The position numbers were made by a program, and so were the translations under genes. Shown here one piece after another: positions 7,702-16,288 of a stretch of DNA of 64,000 bases. The stretch comes from Blastococcus sp. HT6-30 (lineage in GTDB: Bacteria > Actinomycetota > Actinomycetes > Mycobacteriales > Geodermatophilaceae): positions 3,182,001-3,246,000 of the forward strand of contig NZ_CP155792.1 of the NCBI RefSeq assembly GCF_039729015.1, given 5' to 3'. Numbering within the stretch: the stretch's first letter is position 1; each line of letters starts with the position of its first letter. A model generated the notes under the pieces. It had not been told where the DNA came from. It saw nothing but the letters and a program-made list of their open reading frames with translations, and ran no database searches.

Positions 7702-10233
7702 TCAGGTCCGGACGAACAGTCGGCGGTGGGTCGCACCGGGCGCGGCCGAGCGCACGCCGGTGCGCGCGAGGAGCCACCTCTCCAGCCGGTCGTCCGGCAA
7801 CGGCCGGCTGATCAGGAAGCCCTGGAGCTTGTCGCAGCCCATGGTGGCCAGCTGGTTGCGGGTCATCTCGTCCTCGACACCCTCGGCGACGACGCACAGG
7901 CCGAGGTTGTGGGCCAGCTCGATGATGGAGCGCGCGATGAACGACTCACCCTGGCTCGTGGCCATGGTGAGGATGAAGGACTTGTCGATCTTCAGCTCGT
8001 CGATGGGCAGCTGGCGCAGCTGGGACAGCGACGAGTAGCCGGTGCCGAAGTCGTCCATCGACAGCCGCAGCCCGAGGTCGTGGAGTTCCTCCAGGACCGA
8101 GCTCCCGCGCACCGAGTCGTCGACGACGCTGCTCTCGGTGAGCTCCAGGACGAGCAGCTCCCCGGGCACCTGGTGCCTCGCCAGGGCATCGCGTACCCGC
8201 TGGACCAGGTCCGGCTCGCTCAGCGAGCACGCGGAGATGTTGACCGCGACCGACAGCGCGATCCCCTGGTCCAGCCAGCGCCGGCAGCGCGCCAGCGCCA
8301 GGTCCAGGACGTGGTCGGTGATCGCGCCGATCCGGCCGATCTGCTCGGCCAGGCCGATGACGTCCTCGGGCGGGATGCTCCCGTACCGCGGGTGGGTCCA
8401 GCGCACCAGCGTCTCCACCGACACGATGTCGGAGGTCTGGGCGTCGATGACCGGCTGGAAGACGACCCCGATCTGGCCGTCGACCATGGCCTGCTCGAGC
8501 TCGGTGCCCAGCTGCATCCGCCGGAGGCTCTGCTGGTCGAGCACCGGGTGGTAGCTCGCCACACCGTTGGAGCTCCCGGCCGCCAGGAGGGCGACGTCGG
8601 CCCGCTGCATGAGCGTCCCGGCGTCCGCGCCGTGCACGGGGGCGGCGGCGACGCCGATGGTCAGTGACACCTCGAGATCCAGCCCGGCCACCCGGACGCG
8701 GGTCGCGGCGGCCTCGCGCAGCCGGCGCGCGGCCCGCTCGGTGGCCTCGAGGGAGAGCCCGGGGAGCAGGACCGCGAACTGTTCGCGCTCCATGCGGGCC
8801 AGCAGGGCCCGCGGCGGAGCGTGCTCGCGGAGGAGCCCTGCCGTGACCTGCAGCAGCTCGTCGCTGGCGGCGTGCCCGAGGGTGTCGGTGACGTCGGCGT
8901 AGGTGCCGAGCGAGGCCAGGATGAGCCCGGCCTGGCCGCCCTCGGCGGACACCAGCCGGCTGACCTCCGCGGCGAGCCGCTGGCGGTTGGGCAGGCCGGT
9001 GAGCCGGTCGTGGTCGGCGTCGAAGCGGATGCGGGTGAGCAGCTGCTGCTGCCGGATGGCCGCGTTGACGTGGGTGAGCATGGAGTCCAGCGCGCCACGC
9101 TCGCTGCGCCCGAAGGAGACGATGTCGCTGCGCCGGTCGCACACCTCGAGGTAGCCCGGCTCGCCCGCGGCCGTGGTGACCGGCGCACCGAGCAGCTCGG
9201 ACACGCCCCGGCGGGCCAGTGCAGCGGCTTCGTGCTGATCGGCGCGCCCCACCGAGACGCGGATCGCCCCTCCGGTGGAGGCGACGGCGCGGCGGCGCAA
9301 CAGGTCGTCCGAGTCGCCCGGGCCGTCGTACCAGTCGGCGCCGTCCTCGGTGGCGACCACCAGCCGTGGCCCCTCGTCGAGGTAGGGCGGCAGCCAGAGG
9401 GCGACCCGCTCGGCGTTGAGGAGCTCGCGCACCGCCTGCACGATCTGCCGGGTGCCGGCCTCGTCGGGCTGGACCTGCTCCACCCGCCGCGCGAACTCGT
9501 AGACGCGTTCGAGCGAGTGGCTCTCCCGCGTCACCGCGGCGAAGCGGCGGTAGAGCAGCACGAGCGCGAGGATGAGCGGAGCGATGAGCGCCCAGGACCA
9601 GGGCGTCGCGTGCAGCAGCAGCAGGACGACCAGGCCCACGAGCACGGCCACCGGCTGCACGACGACGACCGGGACCAGCAGGCTCGTCCAGATGGCGCGC
9701 CCGGGGTAGCCCTGCGTGACGCTGATCGCCCCGGCGACCAGGACCGCCGCCACGGCGTTGGCCGCGAAGATCGCCAGCAGGCACGAGAACCACGTGACCG
9801 GAGACGTGACGTCGCCGCCCGGCAGCACCGCCAGGACGGCGACGGCGACGGATGCTTCCAGGACCGCCACCGCGGTGTTGAACAGGACCTTGGGCGCCGG
9901 GAGCCGCTGCACCACCAGCACCAGGGCCACCGCCGCGGCCCGGGTGATGGCCGTCCACGCTCCGCCGACCTCCAGGAGCGCGATCACGAAGACCAGCTCG
10001 CTCGCCGAGCTGTGGAAGCTCTGCCGCCGGAACTCGACGTGGACGTTGATCCACTCCGCGACCATCGCCGCCAGGAAGACCGCCACCACGACGCGTGGGT
10101 CGACCGCGGCCGGACCGCCGACCAGCACCGCCACACCCGCCGGCGCCGCGAACGCCAGGCCGAGCAGCGTCACCAGCCAGGGGCTCCGCTCGTCGCGCGA
10201 CCCACCTGCCTCGCGAACGTCCTGCTCGGGCAA
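7702..10233 (-). CDS. Membrane GGDEF-EAL protein, probable c-di-GMP phosphodiesterase
   Basis: 843 residues. Residues about 18-230 hold several hydrophobic helices forming a membrane sensor. A GAF-like region spans about 245-395, a GGDEF domain 405-565 and an EAL domain 575-825. The cyclase signature is replaced by EREQF (482-486), so the GGDEF domain is almost certainly not a cyclase. The EAL domain keeps ETLVR (607-611), NIS (665-667), ELTE (697-700), DDFGTGYSS (727-735), K751 and EGVE (785-788), so hydrolysis of c-di-GMP is likely. The start codon follows a purine-rich stretch. A promoter candidate lies at 10270-10297. Confidence 0.93.
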   Translation of the reverse strand: MPEQDVREAGGSRDERSPWLVTLLGLAFAAPAGVAVLVGGPAAVDPRVVVAVFLAAMVAEWINVHVEFRRQSFHSSASELVFVIALLEVGGAWTAITRAAAVALVLVVQRLPAPKVLFNTAVAVLEASVAVAVLAVLPGGDVTSPVTWFSCLLAIFAANAVAAVLVAGAISVTQGYPGRAIWTSLLVPVVVVQPVAVLVGLVVLLLLHATPWSWALIAPLILALVLLYRRFAAVTRESHSLERVYEFARRVEQVQPDEAGTRQIVQAVRELLNAERVALWLPPYLDEGPRLVVATEDGADWYDGPGDSDDLLRRRAVASTGGAIRVSVGRADQHEAAALARRGVSELLGAPVTTAAGEPGYLEVCDRRSDIVSFGRSERGALDSMLTHVNAAIRQQQLLTRIRFDADHDRLTGLPNRQRLAAEVSRLVSAEGGQAGLILASLGTYADVTDTLGHAASDELLQVTAGLLREHAPPRALLARMEREQFAVLLPGLSLEATERAARRLREAAATRVRVAGLDLEVSLTIGVAAAPVHGADAGTLMQRADVALLAAGSSNGVASYHPVLDQQSLRRMQLGTELEQAMVDGQIGVVFQPVIDAQTSDIVSVETLVRWTHPRYGSIPPEDVIGLAEQIGRIGAITDHVLDLALARCRRWLDQGIALSVAVNISACSLSEPDLVQRVRDALARHQVPGELLVLELTESSVVDDSVRGSSVLEELHDLGLRLSMDDFGTGYSSLSQLRQLPIDELKIDKSFILTMATSQGESFIARSIIELAHNLGLCVVAEGVEDEMTRNQLATMGCDKLQGFLISRPLPDDRLERWLLARTGVRSAAPGATHRRLFVRT

Positions 10234-10269
10234 CGGGGGCTGCTTTCTTCCGGATCGGTGGGCGGGCGA

Positions 10270-10297
10270 AGGCTAACAGCGACCTCGTCCGCCACAA
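10270..10297 (-). promoter_or_regulatory. Candidate promoter of the GGDEF-EAL gene
   Basis: On the minus strand TTGTGG (10292-10297) and TAGCCT (10270-10275) are separated by 16 bases, giving a 5'-untranslated region of about 30 bases. The match is moderate and unsupported by transcript data. Confidence 0.4.
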
Positions 10298-10366
10298 GCC
10301 TCGTCCGACTCGGAAGGGTCAGCCGATCCACGACCGGAATCTGCGGTTCACCGGAGGAAAAGGAAC

Positions 10367-10396
10367 AGGACGGTCGTCCTCGCGGACGACCGTCCT
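10367..10396 (-). terminator. Strong intrinsic terminator after the KWTR micro-ORF
   Basis: A perfect 12-bp stem (10367-10378 with 10385-10396) has a 6-nt loop and is followed on the minus strand by GTTCCTTTTCC, a rare U-rich tail for this genome. It begins 22 bases after the micro-ORF stop codon, so the micro-ORF has its own short transcript. Confidence 0.75.
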
Positions 10397-10418
10397 TTGC
10401 TGATGTCCGGAGGGACGG

Positions 10419-10520
10419 TCAGTCGGCCTGACGCGTCCACTTGACGCCACGGGTCCACTTGACGCCGCGGGTCCACTTCACTCCACGGATCCCGGTCCCA
10501 CGCTGCACGGTGCTGTTCAT
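10419..10520 (-). CDS. KWTR micro-ORF: 33-residue peptide with GVKWTR tandem repeats
   Basis: Not a family I recognise. The peptide starts MNSTVQRGTGIR, then carries three consecutive GVKWTR hexapeptides and ends QAD. It has no signal peptide or membrane segment and is strongly basic. A strong ribosome binding site (GAGGGAGG, six bases before ATG 10520) and a following terminator argue it is expressed. The three 18-nt units differ only at third codon positions (GGA/GGC, GTG/GTC, ACC/ACG, CGC/CGT), so the peptide, not the DNA, looks conserved. It is separated by a terminator from the c-di-GMP phosphodiesterase gene. W-x-R repeats recall tryptophan-repeat tails of actinobacterial subtilases and the aromatic-x-basic motifs of cyclophane RiPP precursors, but no radical SAM enzyme lies in this window, so function is open. 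Confidence 0.75.
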   Translation of the reverse strand: MNSTVQRGTGIRGVKWTRGVKWTRGVKWTRQAD

Positions 10521-10862
10521 GGCGCCTCCCTCTGGGCACGACTGATTGGCTGTAGCGGCAGCCATCCACGCGCGGGGGCAGAGCGTCGTTGAATACGGAC
10601 CGCGCGTGAGACACTCCTTCCCGTCACTACCAGCGACAAGCACGTCGACGGCGACACGCCGCCTCCGTCGTCATGCCGTGACCAGACGCCACTCCGGTCA
10701 CACGATGAGTGATCGCAGCCACCGCCCCGAAGCCCTCGCTGCGGCCGTCGCCCACAGGCGTCGCCGGGCTGTGCGCCGGACGGGTGAACCGCCGTCCACA
10801 GTGTCCACAGATCGTGTCCACAGGTGGTGGACGACGGTCGACAGGTGCCTACGCTGCCGCGC
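10521..10862. other. Intergenic region with DnaA-box-like repeats
   Basis: 342 bases between the micro-ORF and the divergent Tad-like gene, with no convincing ORF. It must hold the promoters of both. Near its right end lie two copies of GTGTCCACA (10801-10809 and 10814-10822) and a shorter GTCCACA (10794-10800). These resemble the actinobacterial DnaA box TTGTCCACA with one mismatch. Confidence 0.5.
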
Positions 10863-11294
10863 ATGCGCCCCGGCCAGGACGACCGCGAACGCGGCTCGAC
10901 GCTGCCCTTCGTCCTCGTGTGCTGGCTGGTCGCCGCCCTCATGGCCTTCGGCGCCATCGCGGCCTCCGACGCCTTCCTGGAGCAGCAGGAGGTCCAGTCG
11001 GTGTGCGACAGCGCCGCCCTGGCGGCGGCGAACCAGGCCGACGAGGCCGTCGTCTACGCCCGCGGGGTGGGCACGGGGCTGCCGCTCACCCGTGCGGCCG
11101 CGCAGGCGGCGGTGGCCGACCAGCTGGCCGACGGCGGCGTGCTGCTGGACAGCTGGGCGGCGGAGACCGACGGCGCAGAGGTGACGGTGCGCTGCACCCG
11201 CCACGTCGACATCGCGTTCGGCTGGCTGTTCCTGGGCGGTCAGCAGCTCGAGCGCACCGCCGTCTCCGGCGCGCGGGCGCCCACGCTGCCCTGA
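10863..11294 (+). CDS. TadG/TadE-like membrane protein (Rv3658c-type pilus/secretion locus)
   Basis: 143 residues from ATG 10863; a GTG at 10824 would add 13 residues. The short charged N-terminus [15 protein letters not shown] leads into one transmembrane helix ([18 protein letters not shown]). A small extracytoplasmic domain follows, with the [13 protein letters not shown] pattern typical of TadE/TadG pseudopilins (cf. the actinobacterial helicase/secretion Tad-like islands). No other tad genes are in the window, so it may be an orphan. Confidence 0.65.
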   Translation: MRPGQDDRERGSTLPFVLVCWLVAALMAFGAIAASDAFLEQQEVQSVCDSAALAAANQADEAVVYARGVGTGLPLTRAAAQAAVADQLADGGVLLDSWAAETDGAEVTVRCTRHVDIAFGWLFLGGQQLERTAVSGARAPTLP

Positions 11295-11311
11295 TCCGGC
11301 CCGGAGAGGCG

Positions 11312-11343
11312 ACGGCCCCCGACCTGGAGGTCGGGGGCCGTCG
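11312..11343 (+). terminator. Terminator between the Tad-like gene and tRNA-Tyr
   Basis: A perfect 13-bp inverted repeat, ACGGCCCCCGACC and GGTCGGGGGCCGT, has a small TGGA-based loop. It begins 18 bases after the Tad-like stop codon and is 9 bases from the 3' end of the convergent tRNA-Tyr. It can serve both transcripts. Confidence 0.75.
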
Positions 11344-11352
11344 TACCGGGCG

Positions 11353-11434
11353 TGGCGGGTGAAGGATTCGAACCTTCGTAGGCTAAGCCGACGGATTTAC
11401 AGTCCGCTCCCATTGGCCACTCGGGCAACCCGCC
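11353..11434 (-). tRNA. tRNA-Tyr (anticodon GTA)
   Basis: An 82-nt class II tRNA. Acceptor GGCGGGT pairs with ACCCGCC, the anticodon loop is CTGTAAA with anticodon GTA, a long variable arm (GTCGGCTTAGCCTAC) follows, and the T-arm is AGGTTCGAATCCT. CCA is not encoded. Confidence 0.95.
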
Positions 11435-11538
11435 GCGATTGGTACGCGGGAGAGACTACAAGACGAGGGGCCCGGCACGTGACGGGTCCCCACCGGCGGG
11501 GCCGCTGCAGCGCCCCGTCCCGCACGGAGAGGAACGAC

Positions 11539-12030
11539 ATGGCCGACGCATCCTTCGACGTCGTGAGCAAGGTCGACCGGCAGGAGGTCGACAACGCCCT
11601 CAACCAGGCGGGCAAGGAACTGTCGCAGCGCTTCGACTTCCGCGGCACCAACGCCACCATCGCCTGGGCCGGGGAGGACGGCGTCACCCTGCAGGCCGAC
11701 ACCGAGGAGCGGGTGGTCGCCGCGCTCGAGGTCTTCAAGGAGAAGCTGATCAAGCGGAACATCTCACTGAAGGTGCTCGACGCCGGCGAGCCCCAGTCCT
11801 CGGGCAAGAGCTACAAGATCGGCGCGACGATCAAGCAGGGCATCGAGTCCGACACCGCCAAGAAGATCGCGAAGCTGATCCGCGACGAGGGCCCCAAGGG
11901 CGTCCAGGCGCAGATCCAGGGCGACCAGCTCCGGGTGAGCGGCAAGAAGCGCGACGACCTGCAGGCGGTGCAGCAGCTGCTCCGCGGCGCAGACCTCGAC
12001 GTCGCCCTGCAGTTCGACAACTACAGATGA
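11539..12030 (+). CDS. YajQ family cyclic-di-GMP-binding/nucleotide-binding protein
   Basis: 163-residue cytoplasmic protein of the YajQ/DUF520 family. It starts [20 protein letters not shown] and keeps the family features [21 protein letters not shown] and [21 protein letters not shown]. YajQ proteins bind nucleotides or RNA; some proteobacterial members bind c-di-GMP and act as transcriptional co-regulators. A GGAGAGGAA ribosome binding site precedes the ATG. Upstream sits tRNA-Tyr; the c-di-GMP phosphodiesterase lies 1.3 kb away. Confidence 0.95.
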   Translation: MADASFDVVSKVDRQEVDNALNQAGKELSQRFDFRGTNATIAWAGEDGVTLQADTEERVVAALEVFKEKLIKRNISLKVLDAGEPQSSGKSYKIGATIKQGIESDTAKKIAKLIRDEGPKGVQAQIQGDQLRVSGKKRDDLQAVQQLLRGADLDVALQFDNYR

Positions 12031-12099
12031 CGTGAGGGAGCGGCCGGCCGCAGGGGCCCACGGCGCGCGGAGCGTGTCGTGGGGAACGGGTGAGCTGAT

Positions 12100-12160
12100 G
12101 GAACGGCCCCCTCGCCCCCCACCCCGAGGCACGAGGGGTGGGGGGCGAGGGGGCCATCCT
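12100..12160 (-). repeat. Palindromic element, copy E, with perfect 21-bp stem
   Basis: 12105-12125 and 12135-12155 are perfect reverse complements around a 9-nt loop GAGGCACGA. It follows the htpX stop codon directly and lies between convergent yajQ-like and htpX genes. It is the most perfect hairpin of the family in the window. Confidence 0.85.
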
Positions 12161-13039
12161 TCAGCGCTGGCCCAGCTCCCGGGCCATCTGCTCCAGGCGG
12201 GCGATCCGCTCGGGCATCGGCGGGTGGCTGGCGAACATCGACGCCATCCCCTGACCGCGGAACGGGTTGGCGATCATCAGGTGGCTCTGGGTGACCAGCC
12301 GCTCCTCCTGCGGCAGTGGCCGGGCCGCGGTCCCCCGGTCGATCACCCGCAGTGCGTCGGCCAGCGCCAGCGGGTCCTGCGACAGCTGGGCGCCCGAGGC
12401 GTCCGCCTGGAACTCGCGGCTGCGGCTGACCGCCATCTGCACCAGCCCGGCGGCGAGCGGGCCCAGCAGCATGAGCAACAGACCGCCGATCATGTTGCCG
12501 CCGCCGCGGTCCTCGTCGGACCGGCCGCCGAACAGCGACGCGAACATAGCCATGTGCGCCAGGTAGGTGATCACGGTGGCCATGGCGCCGGCGACGGAGC
12601 TGATCAGGATGTCGCGGTTGTAGACGTGCGAGAGCTCGTGGGCCAGCACGCCCCGCAGCTGCCGGCGGTCGAGCAGCTCGAGGATGCCCTGGGTGACGCA
12701 GACGGCGGCGTTGCGCGGGTTGCGGCCGGTGGCGAAGGCGTTGGGCTGCGCGGTCGGGCTGACGTAGAGCCGGGGCATGGGCTGCCGCGCCTCGGTGGCC
12801 AGCTCCCGCACGATCGCGTAGAGGGCCGGGGCCTGGGTCTGGGTGACCGGGAAGGCCCGCATCGCCCGCAGGGCCAGCTTGTCGGAGTTGAAGTACGCGT
12901 AGCCGTTGACGCCCAGCGCGACGACCAGCGCGACGACCAGGCCGCCGCGCCCGCCGATAAGCGCGCCCGCCATCAGGATCAGTCCGCCCATGAGCCCCAG
13001 GAGCAGGGCGGTCTTCACTCCGTTGTTCCAGCGCTGCAC
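12161..13039 (-). CDS. htpX: Zinc metalloprotease HtpX
   Basis: Membrane M48 peptidase that degrades misfolded membrane proteins. The 292 residues from GTG 13039 (ribosome binding site GGAGCG) contain two N-terminal hydrophobic helices (10-47), the zinc site HELSH (134-138) and the third ligand in SREFQAD (E209). Two further hydrophobic segments lie around 145-200. The frame extends further upstream without a better start. It is divergent from korA. Confidence 0.95.
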   Translation of the reverse strand: MQRWNNGVKTALLLGLMGGLILMAGALIGGRGGLVVALVVALGVNGYAYFNSDKLALRAMRAFPVTQTQAPALYAIVRELATEARQPMPRLYVSPTAQPNAFATGRNPRNAAVCVTQGILELLDRRQLRGVLAHELSHVYNRDILISSVAGAMATVITYLAHMAMFASLFGGRSDEDRGGGNMIGGLLLMLLGPLAAGLVQMAVSRSREFQADASGAQLSQDPLALADALRVIDRGTAARPLPQEERLVTQSHLMIANPFRGQGMASMFASHPPMPERIARLEQMARELGQR

Positions 13040-13229
13040 GTCCGCTCCAACGTCGTCCGTCGGGCCCCCGTTCCCGGTGGGCGACCCGCGCCCCCGGTGG
13101 AATGACGGAGCACCCGGCGCCGTTGTGCCCCGTGAACGCGGTGAAATCGTCGCCGCTGCAGCGTGTCCGGTTGCACATCCCGAGCACCGACACACGCACG
13201 TAACCTCGCCCGGTGGAGGTAGACCGCTC

Positions 13230-15197
13230 ATGACTGGCCCCAACCCGACCATCGCGCCGTCGGACTCGAACGGCGCCCTGGCCACCACGGTGTCCAGCTC
13301 GGCCCCCGGCGGGCTCGTCAAGAGCGTCGTGGAGCTCGACCGCGTCGTCATCCGGCTGGCCGGTGACTCCGGCGACGGCATGCAGCTGACCGGCAACCGG
13401 TTCACGAGTGAGACGGCGTCGTTCGGCAACGACCTGAAGACGCTGCCGAACTTCCCCGCCGAGATCCGGGCGCCGACGGGAACCCTGCCGGGTGTCAGCT
13501 CCTTCCAGCTGCAGTTCGCCGATCACGACGTCATGACGCCGGGCGACGCCCCGGACGTGCTCGTGGCGATGAACCCGGCCGCGCTCAAGGCCAACCTCGG
13601 CGAGCTGCCCGGTGGTGGGCTGCTGATCGTCGACTCCGACGAGTTCACGCCGCGCAACCTGGCCAAGGTCGGCTACGCCACCAGCCCGCTGGAGGACGGC
13701 TCGCTGGAGGGGTGGCAGACCGTCAGCGTCCCGCTGACGTCGATGACCCTCGAGGCGCTCGCCGACTCCGGCCTGGGCAAGAAGGAGGCCGAGCGCAGCA
13801 AGAACATGTTCACCCTCGGCCTGCTGTCGTGGATGTACCACCGGCCCACCGAGGGGACGATCCGCTTCCTCGAGCGCCAGTTCCGCCGCAAGCCGGAGAT
13901 CGCCGCGGCGAACATCGCCGCGTTCCGCGCCGGCTACAACTACGGCGACACCACCGAGGCGTTCGCCGTCTCCTACGAGATCAAGCCGGCCCCGATGAAG
14001 CCGGGCCGCTACCGGAACATCTCGGGCAACCAGGCGCTCGCTCTCGGGCTGGTGGCCGCCGGCCAGCGCTCCGGGCTGCCGGTGTTCCTCGGCGCGTACC
14101 CGATCACCCCGGCGTCGGACATCCTCCACGAGCTGTCCCGGCACAAGGCGTTCGGCGTGCGCACCTTCCAGGCCGAGGACGAGATCGCCGGCGTCGGTGC
14201 GGCCCTCGGCGCCTCGTTCGGCGGCGCGCTGGGCATCACGACGACGTCGGGCCCCGGTGTGGCGCTCAAGGCCGAGACCATCGGCCTCGCGGTCATGACC
14301 GAGCTGCCGCTGGTCATCGTCGACGTCCAGCGCGGTGGCCCCTCCACCGGCCTGCCGACGAAGACCGAGCAGTCGGACCTGCTGCAGGCGATGTTCGGCC
14401 GCAACGGCGAGGCCCCGATCCCGGTCATCGCCCCGCGCTCCCCCGGTGACTGCTTCGACGCCGCCGTGGAGGCCGCGCGGATCGCGCTCACCTACCGGAC
14501 GCCGGTCATGCTGCTGTCGGACGGCTACCTCGCCAACGGCGCCGAGCCGTGGGCGATCCCGGACGCCGACGCGCTGCCCGACCTCACCGGGTCGGTGGCG
14601 TTCGCCACCGAGCCCAACGGCGAGGACGGTGAGTTCCTCCCCTACCTGCGCGACCCCGAGACCCTGGCGCGTGCCTGGGCCATCCCGGGTACCGCGGGCA
14701 TGCAGCACCGGATCGGCGGGCTGGAGAAGGCCGACAAGACCGGCAACATCTCCTACGACCCGGCCAACCACGACTTCATGACCCGCACCCGGCAGGCGAA
14801 GATCGACGGCATCGCCGCGTCGATCCCGGCCACCGACGTCGACGACCCCGACGGCGACGCGCGCGTCGCCGTCATCGGGTGGGGCTCCACCTACGGCCCG
14901 ATCGGCGCCGCCTGCCGGCGGATCCGGAGCTCCGGCCGGAAGGTGGCCCAGCTCCACCTGCGGCACATCAACCCGTTCCCGGCCGACCTCGGCGAGGTCC
15001 TGGCCCGGTACGACCGGGTGATCTGCCCGGAGATGAACCTCGGGCAGCTGGCCCTGCTCCTGCGCGCGAAGTACCTGGTCGACGTGCAGAGCCACACCCA
15101 GGTGCGCGGGTTGCCCTTCCGCGCGGCCGAACTGGCCGCGGTGATCCAGGACGCCATCGACAGCACCACCGCATCCCTGAACGGAGCACTGCAGTGA
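13230..15197 (+). CDS. korA: 2-oxoacid:ferredoxin oxidoreductase, fused gamma-alpha subunit (KorA)
   Basis: Converts 2-oxoglutarate and CoA to succinyl-CoA while reducing ferredoxin. The 655-residue protein fuses the gamma domain ([11 protein letters not shown] near residue 45) to the alpha/pyrimidine domain ([14 protein letters not shown], then [13 protein letters not shown]). A strong GGTGGAGGT ribosome binding site sets the start at 13230. The stop overlaps the korB start by 4 bases, so the pair is translationally coupled. Substrate choice (2-oxoglutarate rather than pyruvate) is inferred from the actinobacterial KorAB type. Confidence 0.94.
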   Translation: MTGPNPTIAPSDSNGALATTVSSSAPGGLVKSVVELDRVVIRLAGDSGDGMQLTGNRFTSETASFGNDLKTLPNFPAEIRAPTGTLPGVSSFQLQFADHDVMTPGDAPDVLVAMNPAALKANLGELPGGGLLIVDSDEFTPRNLAKVGYATSPLEDGSLEGWQTVSVPLTSMTLEALADSGLGKKEAERSKNMFTLGLLSWMYHRPTEGTIRFLERQFRRKPEIAAANIAAFRAGYNYGDTTEAFAVSYEIKPAPMKPGRYRNISGNQALALGLVAAGQRSGLPVFLGAYPITPASDILHELSRHKAFGVRTFQAEDEIAGVGAALGASFGGALGITTTSGPGVALKAETIGLAVMTELPLVIVDVQRGGPSTGLPTKTEQSDLLQAMFGRNGEAPIPVIAPRSPGDCFDAAVEAARIALTYRTPVMLLSDGYLANGAEPWAIPDADALPDLTGSVAFATEPNGEDGEFLPYLRDPETLARAWAIPGTAGMQHRIGGLEKADKTGNISYDPANHDFMTRTRQAKIDGIAASIPATDVDDPDGDARVAVIGWGSTYGPIGAACRRIRSSGRKVAQLHLRHINPFPADLGEVLARYDRVICPEMNLGQLALLLRAKYLVDVQSHTQVRGLPFRAAELAAVIQDAIDSTTASLNGALQ

Positions 15198-16288
15198 CCA
15201 CCGTCGAACTCGGCATGCCGGACGCGCCGACCCCGATCGACGCCGCCATCGCCCGCTCGCTCGAGCAGCACGGTCCCAAGCAGACCGAGCTCAAGGGCAA
15301 GGACTTCAAGACCGACCAGGAGGTGCGCTGGTGCCCCGGGTGCGGTGACTACGTCATCCTCAACGCCGTCCAGAGCTTCCTGCCGAGCCTCGGCATCGCC
15401 CGCGAGGACATGGTCATCGTCTCGGGCATCGGGTGCTCGTCGCGCTTCCCGTACTACATGAACACCTACGGGATGCACTCGATCCACGGCCGCGCCCCGG
15501 CGATCGCCACCGGCCTGGCCGCCTCCCGACCCGACCTGTCGGTCTGGGTCGTCACCGGCGACGGCGACGCCCTCTCCATCGGCGGCAACCACCTGATCCA
15601 CGCGCTGCGGCGGAACGTCAACATGACGATCCTGCTGTTCAACAACCGGATCTACGGGCTGACCAAGGGCCAGTACTCGCCCACCTCCGAGGTCGGCAAG
15701 GTCACCAAGTCCACGCCGATGGGCTCGCTGGACCACCCGTTCAACCCCGTGTCGCTGGCCATCGGCGCCGACGCCACCTTCGTGGGCCGGGCGATGGACT
15801 CCGACCGCAAGGGGCTCACCGAGGTGCTGCGGCAGGCCGCCGAGCACCAGGGCACCGCGCTGGTGGAGATCTACCAGAACTGCAACATCTTCAACGACGG
15901 TGCGTTCGACCTGTTGAAGGACCCGTCCACGGGCCCGATGTGGACGATCCCGCTGGAGCACGGCAAGCCGCTCGTGTTCGGTCCGGACGGCGCCTCCTGC
16001 GTGGTCCGCGACGACTTCGGGGGCCTGCGGATCGCCGAGACCAACCAGGTCGAGGCGAGCGACATCGTGGTGCACGACGCCACCCGCGAGGACCCGTCCT
16101 ACGCCTTCGCCCTGTCGCGGCTGTCCTCCCAGGACCTCCGCTACTCGCCGATGGGCGTCTTCCGGTCGGTGCGCAAGCCGTCCTACGAGTCGATGATGGC
16201 GGAGCAGCTCCACGAGGCGCGGCTCCAGGGCCCCGGCGACCTCGACGAGCTGCTCGCCGGCGGCGACACGTGGGAGGTCCAGGCGTAG
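15194..16288 (+). CDS. korB: 2-oxoacid:ferredoxin oxidoreductase beta subunit (KorB)
   Basis: Thiamine diphosphate and [4Fe-4S] subunit paired with KorA. From GTG 15194 it has 364 residues. Visible motifs are WCPGCGDYVILNAVQ (cluster cysteines), GIGCSSRFPYYMNTYG and the cofactor motif GDGDALSIGGNH through NNRIYGLTKGQYSPTS. It has no full-length ferredoxin domain of its own. Confidence 0.95.
   Translation: MTTVELGMPDAPTPIDAAIARSLEQHGPKQTELKGKDFKTDQEVRWCPGCGDYVILNAVQSFLPSLGIAREDMVIVSGIGCSSRFPYYMNTYGMHSIHGRAPAIATGLAASRPDLSVWVVTGDGDALSIGGNHLIHALRRNVNMTILLFNNRIYGLTKGQYSPTSEVGKVTKSTPMGSLDHPFNPVSLAIGADATFVGRAMDSDRKGLTEVLRQAAEHQGTALVEIYQNCNIFNDGAFDLLKDPSTGPMWTIPLEHGKPLVFGPDGASCVVRDDFGGLRIAETNQVEASDIVVHDATREDPSYAFALSRLSSQDLRYSPMGVFRSVRKPSYESMMAEQLHEARLQGPGDLDELLAGGDTWEVQA

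Noticed and set aside
10419-10643. 74-residue extended form of the KWTR micro-ORF
   Set aside because: The longer frame has no ribosome binding site at 10643, while the internal ATG at 10520 has a strong one; the extra N-terminus looks random.
10794-10822. Replication origin
   Set aside because: Only three imperfect DnaA-like boxes, no AT-rich unwinding element and no dnaA/dnaN/gyr genes nearby.
12021-15095. 1024-residue minus-strand frame opposite korA
   Set aside because: Antisense shadow of korA and htpX in very GC-rich DNA; the coding motifs lie in the korA and htpX frames.
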